64,000 nt of DNA, taken from assembly GCA_022826725.1 (NCBI GenBank), contig JAJDUF010000010.1, forward strand, positions 1 to 64,000. The letters run 5' to 3'. A model generated the notes under the pieces. The model was given only the letters and a program-made list of their open reading frames with translations, did not search any database and had not been told where the DNA came from. A program made the translations under genes and the position numbers. Shown here one piece after another: positions 23,101-28,662 of this stretch. Numbering within the stretch: position 1 is the stretch's first letter; every line of letters starts with the position of its first letter. Source of the stretch: Chloroflexota bacterium (lineage in GTDB: Bacteria; Chloroflexota; UBA11872; UBA12225; JAJDUF01).

Positions 23101-24105
23101 GTCGGCGCCTTGGTGCTCTAGCCACTCGCCTAGTCCCCGCGCAATGCTGGGCAAGGCATCCTTGATGAGTCGCTCCTCCAAGCCCTTGCGTAACTCCTCA
23201 CCAAAGTCTTTCGCGTCCGCCACCCAGCCGGTCAGCCAACCGTCCGCACACAGCGACTCCGGGGCGAGCAGTCCGAGGTAGAGCCGGTGCTCCCGCGCCA
23301 ACTCACCCGTGTCTAGCTCAATGTACTGCCCGGTGGCCGCGCCGACCGGCGGCCGGTGCTGAAACAGCCGGTAGCGTCCCTGCGCCGCCAGCACGCCCCA
23401 ATGCGCGCCGCGCTCCTTGCAGTCCGCCAGCACCAAACCCTCGGTGAGTTCGCCCTTTTCCGTCAGCCGGCTGAACACTCCCGGGCTTTGGTACGGATGC
23501 ACGACTGCGACGGGCGCCCCGTTGTAGGTCAGCAGGTACCCCCGCGAGAGCCGCTCGATCCGGTAGCCGAGTGCTTGGAACAGCGGCCGCCAAGTCATTT
23601 GGCCGGTACGTCGGACGGCCTGGGCGACGCCTTCCAGACGCCGTCCGTGCTCTGTCCGCGGCAACCGCTCACGTACAAAGTGGGGGGTGAGTAGGTCTTT
23701 GACCCGTAGGCCGGGCACGACGGACTCCTCCAGGCGGCTGAACTCCCGTGCCAGGAACGCGGCCGCCACACGGACCGTGAACCCACGGCTTTGCACCAAC
23801 AGGTCAAGCACGCGGTTGACGGGCAGCTTCCGCACGGGTCGGGCGTCCTGCGGCCCGGCGACCTGGACCTGGGCCGGATCGGCCGTGGCAGCCAGCGCTA
23901 CGACGGGATGGGCTTGGCGGCCGTTTCCTTCTTCCCACAGTCGCCGCAGCGCGCCTTCGCTCGCCGCACTGCCGCCCCACAAGAGGCGATAGGCCGGCGT
24001 TTCCCAGGCCATCGCCGCGGCCCCGTGCCGTGAAGTCCACGCGCGGCCGGCGCCAAAGGTCTCTTCCAGGCGTGCCTGTATCTGGCTGGTGGTGGATGCC
24101 GTCAT
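20125..24105 (-). CDS. Eco57I-type N6-adenine DNA methyltransferase of a restriction-like system
   Basis: The frame is open from 24177, but the first 24 residues look non-coding and ATG at 24105 (MTASTTSQIQARLEETFGAG) is preferred, giving 1326 residues. SAM motif I is VVDPAMGSAHFLTAALDRI, and the catalytic motif IV is VVGNPPWNEVTVEELGFYAL, as in Eco57I and PglX-type enzymes. An FYTRHEFVSHLLEHSL stretch precedes motif I, as in type I and IIG methylases. The last 350 residues (RGVQFDALQNPENRKI...AFRNIGRATDSRSI...WFARRYVETTFNFYILN) match TaqI-like target-recognition regions. About 550 N-terminal residues have no recognised nuclease motif. It acts with the PLD-helicase encoded directly downstream. 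Confidence 0.85.
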   Translation of the reverse strand: MTASTTSQIQARLEETFGAGRAWTSRHGAAAMAWETPAYRLLWGGSAASEGALRRLWEEGNGRQAHPVVALAATADPAQVQVAGPQDARPVRKLPVNRVLDLLVQSRGFTVRVAAAFLAREFSRLEESVVPGLRVKDLLTPHFVRERLPRTEHGRRLEGVAQAVRRTGQMTWRPLFQALGYRIERLSRGYLLTYNGAPVAVVHPYQSPGVFSRLTEKGELTEGLVLADCKERGAHWGVLAAQGRYRLFQHRPPVGAATGQYIELDTGELAREHRLYLGLLAPESLCADGWLTGWVADAKDFGEELRKGLEERLIKDALPSIARGLGEWLEHQGADLSDRAQLRAIEEAALTLVFRFMFLLHVEARGHLPVRSAAYQPHSATELARDAHRPPSFFDRRSVQRWNRLRTLVDMIRTGDRSAGVPAYNGSLFAADGFPGSDVLERAAIADTYLAPALAAIAFEMDKPQAPGLDYAGLQIGHLGAIYETLLAMRLTRAPEDLVYDARRDVFRPLRAGEQPEVTKAQLYYQSEAGGRKAGGVFYTRHEFVSHLLEHSLLPALEDHLRKIERLAKRNPQAAAQQLFDFSVVDPAMGSAHFLTAALDRIADRIELFLAEIGGLPDVARQLSELHKDGAGSASSLEDGDLLRRLILKRCIYGVDVSPMAVEVANVTLWLASFVPGLALSYLGSNLKCGDALIGVADPTVVGASDSALLTGEPVREAMRQAAQLQRELADVPDRTPEEVQQSVQLGKQLRDVTAGLRSAFNLWAAEPLGLTGARHTLETTAEAIVEAHDGVTARTTAQIGEAEDIAGRYRFFHWPLEFPHVFHRENPGFDVVVGNPPWNEVTVEELGFYALREPGLKGLPNLRERRQRIAELDEQNPTWREEFEAEQNRLATVRGFFSVSGGYELQGVGDKDLYQLFCERYSHLVRQDGRLGVVLPRTAFLSAGAKAFRHWLFTRNSLRRLDLLLNNRRWAFTIHPQYTIALLTGQRRTPTEQATFRVTGPSASLKEFQSVARSQGFGVPVSSLGSARVVPLMPSQMHADVLAKLRRGVQFDALQNPENRKIDKGRAAASHLTPYAELHETQQRALFSHTTGEPVWKGRSFNQYDPHGRDPAGFCTWADVLDYVQTKRTRSPVFKRIFPEEVLLDPSTHPIQHSRVAFRNIGRATDSRSIIACLIPPRVPLTNAAPYLLFNGWSAAEQAYTLSVLNSVPFDWFARRYVETTFNFYILNMLCFPPQENTPWERIGSLAARLSCVDERFAAFAAEAGVACGPLTDAERNDQRTEIDALVARAYGLTVDELRFIFTDFTENAVSTTYRQLVLEKFEAL

Positions 24106-24428
24106 CACGATGCACTCGACAGCGACGTGGTGGCACTCCGGCCGGGGTGTGTTGGGTGACGGCCACCGTTCTACCATGTATCGGCAGTCTGGTACAACGC
24201 GGCCTAGCGGCTCCGCGCTGGTAGGTAGGTGGTGCTACCTCCCCCACTGCGGCCGCCTATAATTCAGATGCGGTACTGTATGCACTCCTCTGAGGCTCGG
24301 CGGTCCCGGCGCCGTGGCAATGTCACTGGCAATCCGGTGCTGCTGCTCGTAGGCCTGCGAGGGGCGGGTTAAGCCTTCCTCTGGCCAGCGTACTCAGGTT
24401 GCGGAAGTCTCTCCTCCGGAGGCAGAAC

Positions 24429-25307
24429 ATGGCGATTCCCGAATCCCAACTCGGTAGATGGTCCCACCACGGGGCCCGAGAGGCGTCAATACGCACCCAT
24501 GAGACCATTAGAAGGGTGTTGGTGGCTTACCGGTGGCCGGCTGGCATGACCTACGATTTCTACCTCCAGGGCTCGTATCGGAATAGCACCAACATCCGGG
24601 GCGACAGCGATGTTGATGTCGTGTTGGAGTTGAACTCAGCGTTCCACTACGATGCGAGTTCACTTTCCCCACACGAGCAGAGCACGCTTGCGGACTCTTT
24701 CTACCCAGCCACCTACGGTTGGAACGACTTCAGACGCGAGACGCTCAAGGCCCTTGCGGGTGAGTTCGGCCCGGGATTGGTAGCGCAGGGCAACAAGGCC
24801 ATCAGGCTAGAGGCAACCCCGTCCAGACTGGCGGCCGATGTCGTTGTTTGCATGACGCACCGGCGGTACACCAGCTACTATTCATATGTAGAGGGTATCG
24901 CCTTCCGGGCCTTGCGGGACAAGCGGTGGGTGGTCAATTTCCCGAAGGAGCATTACGACAACGGTGCAGCCAAGAGCAGACGTACCGGGGACCGATACAA
25001 GCGGACGGTGCGCATGTTCAAGAATGCGCGGAACTATCTGGAGTCCGCCCACCGCATTGGCCAGGGGCTTGCCCCGTCCTATTTCGTGGAGTGCCTCCTC
25101 TCCAATGCGTCGGACTCAGCGTTCCAAGCCAGCTTCCAGGAAACCTACCGCTCGGTCGTCAACTGGATGGTGCAGGCCGATCTCAAGGAGCTAGTCTGTC
25201 AGAACGGTCGGCAATACCTGTTCGGTCCGTCTCCCGAGCAGTGGTCGGTGGCCGATGCCGACGCCTTTGCGCGTCATCTGGTGGCCCTGTGGAATGACTG
25301 GGGGTGA
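24429..25307 (+). CDS. CD-NTase (CBASS cyclic-oligonucleotide synthase)
   Basis: ATG at 24429 lies six bases after GGAGG and is preferred over 24399 (292 residues). The nucleotidyltransferase signature is complete: LQGSYRNSTNIRGDSDVDVV gives G48-S49 and the metal-binding pair D61/D63, and RLAADVVVC supplies the third acidic residue D137. Position and spacing fit cGAS/DncV-like nucleotidyltransferases, which make a cyclic di- or trinucleotide on phage infection. The directly following gene encodes a Cap15-like effector, so the two make a minimal (type I) CBASS operon. No Cap2/Cap3 ubiquitin-like genes or HORMA/TRIP13 genes are present. The nucleotide product cannot be predicted. Confidence 0.88.
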   Translation: MAIPESQLGRWSHHGAREASIRTHETIRRVLVAYRWPAGMTYDFYLQGSYRNSTNIRGDSDVDVVLELNSAFHYDASSLSPHEQSTLADSFYPATYGWNDFRRETLKALAGEFGPGLVAQGNKAIRLEATPSRLAADVVVCMTHRRYTSYYSYVEGIAFRALRDKRWVVNFPKEHYDNGAAKSRRTGDRYKRTVRMFKNARNYLESAHRIGQGLAPSYFVECLLSNASDSAFQASFQETYRSVVNWMVQADLKELVCQNGRQYLFGPSPEQWSVADADAFARHLVALWNDWG

Positions 25308-25316
25308 ACAGCACGG

Positions 25317-25913
25317 ATGCATTCGTATGATCTGGCAGGCCGGGGCCGGGTCGTGGTCGCGCTCTTCGTGGTCAGCATTTTCTGCGTCTGGCTCCTCCAT
25401 ACCGGGGTGGGCACCATCGGCTTGGCGCCGCCGTGGTGGGTGAGCGTGCCCTCCTATGCGGCATTCTATGCGGTTCTGCACTGGCTGTTCGACCGCTACG
25501 TTTGGAGACTCGGCCTGTTGAGAAGACTCGGGCTTCTTCTGGTGCCGGACCTCAACGGCGATTGGATCGGCACCGTGACATCTTCCTATAGTGACGGAAA
25601 CCCGGTCCAGCCGTTCCCCGTCACAATTGTGCAGCGCTGGTCGAAGATAAGCATCACCTTTGAAACCGAGCACTCTCATTCCCGCAGCGTTGCGGCGAGT
25701 CTCAGAGCCGATGACCCACTCACGCCCGAACTCTATTACCTGTACTTCAACGAACCGTACCCGACCGCACCCGAAACAATGCACGCTCATCGGGGCACGG
25801 CGACGCTGAGGCTCAAAGGCACGGTGCTGGAGGGTGACTACTACACGGGCCGCGACCGGCGCGAGATCGGCGCCCTCAAGCTAACTAGAGCCTCGGGGCC
25901 AGGCGAGGATTGA
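25317..25913 (+). CDS. Cap15-like CBASS effector (membrane-anchored beta-barrel)
   Basis: The protein has 198 residues and starts nine bases after the CD-NTase stop. Two hydrophobic helices (about 11-30, VVVALFVVSIFCVWLLHTG, and 37-55, WWVSVPSYAAFYAVLHWLF) precede a cytosolic part rich in short beta strands: DLNGDWIGTVTSSY, FPVTIVQRWSKISITFETEHS, ELYYLYFNE, HRGTATLRLKGTVLEGDYYTGRDRREIGALKLT. This order, and the LNG-x-W-x-G and YYTGRDR motifs, match Cap15, whose barrel binds a cyclic dinucleotide and whose helices disrupt the inner membrane to cause abortive infection. Confidence 0.8.
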   Translation: MHSYDLAGRGRVVVALFVVSIFCVWLLHTGVGTIGLAPPWWVSVPSYAAFYAVLHWLFDRYVWRLGLLRRLGLLLVPDLNGDWIGTVTSSYSDGNPVQPFPVTIVQRWSKISITFETEHSHSRSVAASLRADDPLTPELYYLYFNEPYPTAPETMHAHRGTATLRLKGTVLEGDYYTGRDRREIGALKLTRASGPGED

Positions 25914-26081
25914 AATTGCACTCACAATGTGCCGGTGGTGGATACCTAGTAGTGTTGACCCCGGCCTAGGAACTGGGGGAGGTACTGCGATTCCACGCCG
26001 ATCTGAGGCTCGACGATGTTGCTGGTGCGTCGCGCTAGGTTCGTGAAATCTACAGCACCAACTGGAACCGTAATACGAAGG

Positions 26082-26106
26082 TTCTGGATTTTGTCCAGTT
26101 TGGTAG
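26082..26106. repeat. Left 25-bp direct repeat, probable att site
   Basis: Identical to 31666-31690. Six of its bases correspond to the tRNA-Glu 3' end (complement of CTACCA); the rest form a small CTGGA/TCCAG hairpin. No tRNA follows this copy, as expected for the distal att site of an element inserted at a tRNA gene. Confidence 0.65.
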
Positions 26107-26113
26107 GCCTAAC

Positions 26114-26131
26114 GGTACTGTACACAGTACC
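26114..26131. promoter_or_regulatory. Palindrome beside the left att repeat
   Basis: GGTACTGT-AC-ACAGTACC has perfect 8-bp arms and a 2-bp centre, typical of a dimeric repressor site. It starts eight bases past the direct repeat, so control of excision or of the neighbouring genes is possible. Confidence 0.4.
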
Positions 26132-26318
26132 ACGTTTGAGTTGGTTGTGGCCCTGTGAAGGCCAACGTTCCCGCTCAATACTGGCCCCGGTCATTGTAGG
26201 AGGAAGGAAACAGCAGCGTGTGAATGGACACCACCTGCACATCCATTCCTCGGTGTCCCTATCGGCCAGCCTCTGCTCCGGCGCGTATCATTTCTTTGGC
26301 GAGTTAATCAGAATCCGT

Positions 26319-26348
26319 TTGCCGTGTCCCTGCTACACACAGTATGAT
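26319..26348 (+). promoter_or_regulatory. Promoter for the AbrB/PIN toxin-antitoxin operon
   Basis: TTGCCG (26319-26324) and TATGAT (26343-26348) are 18 bases apart, 33 bases before the antitoxin start. Confidence 0.45.
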
Positions 26349-26380
26349 TGGCTGTATCCGCTATTCATACGGAGGGAGCC

Positions 26381-26611
26381 ATGCGAGTATCCGAGCGCGG
26401 GCAGATCACCATTCCCAAGCGCCTGCGGGAGCGGTTTGGGATGAATCACAACGTCGAGGTCGAGATCACGCCGACCGAGCGGGGGCTGCTCCTCACAAAG
26501 AAGACGAACGCGGCGCATCCAGTGGATAGAGTCTACGGGATCCTAGGCAAGGACGCGCTTGGTGTAGGCGTAAGCGTGGACGATTACATCGAAGAGCTTC
26601 GAGGCAGGTGA
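26381..26611 (+). CDS. AbrB/MazE-type antitoxin
   Basis: ATG at 26381 follows GGAGGGAGCC; 76 residues. RVSERGQITIPKRLRERFGMNHNVEVEIT is the classic SpoVT/AbrB swapped-hairpin DNA-binding domain (residues 2-45). The C-terminal part (VDRVYGILGKDALGVGVSVDDYIEELRGR) is the toxin-binding tail. Its stop overlaps the GTG of the PIN toxin as GTGA, so the proteins are made together and the antitoxin probably represses the promoter upstream. Confidence 0.88.
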   Translation: MRVSERGQITIPKRLRERFGMNHNVEVEITPTERGLLLTKKTNAAHPVDRVYGILGKDALGVGVSVDDYIEELRGR

Positions 26612-27012
26612 TTACCGCCGTCGATACAAACGTCCTGCTGGATGTGTTCATCCCGGATGAGGCGCATGGACCCCGTTCCCGAGCATGGCTCCGCGCGGCC
26701 TATGACGCCGGTGCCGTTGTCGTGTGCGACATTGTGTACGCTGAACTCGCGCCATCCGTCCGCGACCGGGCCACGCTGGACGGGGCACTGCGCGAGATCG
26801 GAGCCACGATCTCCCCCATCGATTCCTCGATTGCCTACGAGTCGGGATTGCGTTGGCAGCAGTACCGCGCGGCCGGTGGGCCACGGCAGCGGATCATGAC
26901 CGATTTCCTGATAGGCGCTCACGCCATGTTGGCGGCGGACGCCTTCTTGACCCGGGACCGGGGGTTCTTCTCCACCTACTTTCCGGAGCTGAAGGCTCCA
27001 GCTAGACCATGA
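26608..27012 (+). CDS. vapC: PIN-domain ribonuclease toxin (VapC-like)
   Basis: GTG start at 26608; 134 residues. The PIN acidic quartet is in place: AVDTNVLLDVF (Asp 6), VCDIVYAELAPSV (Glu 47), DFLIGAHAML (Asp near 104) and AFLTRDRGFFSTYFPEL (Asp near 122). VapC toxins cleave tRNA or rRNA and are held by the antitoxin encoded immediately upstream. Its stop overlaps an HsdR remnant (ATGA). It appears intact, unlike the VapBC pair at 9.4 kb. Confidence 0.88.
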   Translation: MITAVDTNVLLDVFIPDEAHGPRSRAWLRAAYDAGAVVVCDIVYAELAPSVRDRATLDGALREIGATISPIDSSIAYESGLRWQQYRAAGGPRQRIMTDFLIGAHAMLAADAFLTRDRGFFSTYFPELKAPARP

Positions 27013-27320
27013 CCACGCCCGCCGCCAAGCGCACCGAGTTCGATCTTGCCGAAGCGCCGGCGTGCCAACTGCTGGAGTGGCTGGGGTGGACGTATGTGCG
27101 CCGCGCGCAGCGCTGGCAGCCGAGCGCGGCAACGAGCGGGAGGTGCTGCTGCAGGGGCGGCTGCGCCAGGCACTGCTGCGGCTGAACGAGTAGCTGACGG
27201 AGGCGCAGGCCGAGTGCGTCATCTTCGAGTTGGAGCACGTCAATGCCACCGGCATGGCCCGCAACCAGGCCATCCACGAGTACCTGACCGACGGTACCGA
27301 CGCGAGCCCACTTGGCGTTG
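27009..27320 (+). pseudogene. Remnant of a type I restriction endonuclease (HsdR) N-terminus
   Basis: ATG at 27009 starts MTTPAAKRTEFDLAEAPACQLLEWLGWTYV, then the frame shifts. In the next frame REVLLQGRLRQALLRLNE is followed by a TAG, then LTEAQAECVIFELEHVNATGMARNQAIHEYL. These pieces line up in order with the N-terminus of HsdR proteins. With a frameshift, a stop and loss of the whole motor part, it is inactive. HsdM and HsdS are not present, so this is a trace of a lost type I system. Confidence 0.65.
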
Positions 27321-27776
27321 AGATCAAGTATACCCAGAAGTCTGGGCCTACTAGGAGCTGAATAGGCCAGAAAACCCGGAACACGTACCCCCATCAGCGC
27401 TCCTACAGCCTCACAAGGAAGCACCAAGGGGCGATGCCCTAGTCGTTGGCGGTGCGGATGATTTCGAGCGTCCCGTCGCTAGAGCTTCAGTAGCCCCTCC
27501 ATGTGGCTTCCCGCATACCCCTTTAGACCTCTTGGGCGAGCGTGTCTGTTTTCGAATCGAGGCCCAGCGCTCAGGCACACATGGGCAGTGGAACTAGAAG
27601 TGATCTGACTACTTGGTCAGTCCTTGTAGGCCCCCGTGCAGTGAGAACCAGCCGAATGACCCGTTGCCATGCTCCATGCAAACTGGCCACCTAACTGGGG
27701 CTGACGGACCGTCTGAAGGCGCCTACGATATCCCCAGAGCAATCTTCGTTCAGCTTCGGGAGGATCGAGGGGCCAG
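27321..27776. other. Intergenic region before the viperin gene
   Basis: About 450 bases with many stops in all frames. No RNA gene or repeat is recognised, and no strong promoter is evident although the viperin operon should start here. Confidence 0.3.
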
Positions 27777-28661
27777 ATGAACGTTTCAACGCAAGTTCCG
27801 TCAGTCAACTTCCACCTGTGGAAGCCCTGCAATATGCAGTGCAGATTCTGCTTCGCCACCTTTCACGATGTCGGACCGAACAACCTGCCGCAGGGACATC
27901 TGCCCCGGGAGGACTGCCTCATGGTAGTAGAGGCGCTGGCTATGGCGGGGTTCGATAAAATCAACTTCGCCGGTGGGGAGCCCACCCTTTGCCCTTGGCT
28001 ACCTGCACTGATACGGCGCGCCAAGGAACTGGGGCTCACCACGTCCATGGTCACCAACGGCAGTTTCGTCACGGGGGCATGGCTGGATCGCGTAGACGGT
28101 GCTCTTGACTGGGCGGCGGTAAGTATAGACACGGTCGATCCAGAAAAGCTGAAACGCACAGGAAGAACTACGCGGGCCGGTCCATTGAGCGAGGCTGACT
28201 ACCTGCGCGTCATGGCTATGCTTAACCAGCGCCTCATTCGCGTGAAGGTCAACACCGTGGTAACGCGGAGCAACTACGACGAGGACTTGGCAGCGTTCAT
28301 CGCCAGCGCGCGGCCGGAACGGTGGAAACTGCTTCAAGTGCTTCCAGTCAGGGGCCAGAATGATGGGCTGGTTGACGATCTTGCAATCACCCCCGAAGAA
28401 TTCGCCCGCTACGTGGCACGCAATCGCTACATAGAGACCCTGGGGATCGCGGTAGTGCCAGAAAGCAATGACCTGATGACCGGCAGCTACGTGATGGTCG
28501 ATCCGGCTGGACGCTTCTTCGACAACGTGGCCGGTACTCACGTCTATAGTCGGCCCATCAACCAGGTCGGTGTTGAAGCCGCCTTGAGGGAGGTATCGGT
28601 TGACCCGGGCAAGTTCCGGTTGCGGGAAGGCCTCTATGACTGGCGAAAGGCGGGAGGGTGA
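27777..28661 (+). CDS. Prokaryotic viperin (radical SAM ddh-nucleotide synthase)
   Basis: The protein has 294 residues and starts after GAGGGGCCAG. The N-terminus reads VNFHLWKPCNMQCRFCFATF, with the iron-sulfur ligands C18, C22 and C25 in the C-x3-C-x2-C pattern. INFAGGEPTLCPWL holds the SAM-binding G-G-E-P (66-69). Blocks specific to viperin follow: SMVTNGSF, RWKLLQVLPVRGQN, and VPESNDLMTGSYVMVDPAGRFFDN (227-250). Viperins convert CTP, GTP or UTP to 3'-deoxy-3',4'-didehydro nucleotides that stop viral RNA synthesis. A nucleotide kinase, a common partner, is absent; instead an HTH-TPR gene starts two bases after the stop. Confidence 0.9.
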   Translation: MNVSTQVPSVNFHLWKPCNMQCRFCFATFHDVGPNNLPQGHLPREDCLMVVEALAMAGFDKINFAGGEPTLCPWLPALIRRAKELGLTTSMVTNGSFVTGAWLDRVDGALDWAAVSIDTVDPEKLKRTGRTTRAGPLSEADYLRVMAMLNQRLIRVKVNTVVTRSNYDEDLAAFIASARPERWKLLQVLPVRGQNDGLVDDLAITPEEFARYVARNRYIETLGIAVVPESNDLMTGSYVMVDPAGRFFDNVAGTHVYSRPINQVGVEAALREVSVDPGKFRLREGLYDWRKAGG

Positions 28662-28662
28662 A

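Noticed and set aside
16870-24105. Naming the helicase/methyltransferase pair as DISARM, BREX or Hma
   Set aside because: DrmA/DrmB, BrxA/PglZ and a separate ATPase are not present, and the decisive profile search could not be run.
24258-24263. TATAAT box before the CD-NTase gene
   Set aside because: No acceptable -35 box lies 16-18 bases upstream, so it was not listed as a promoter.
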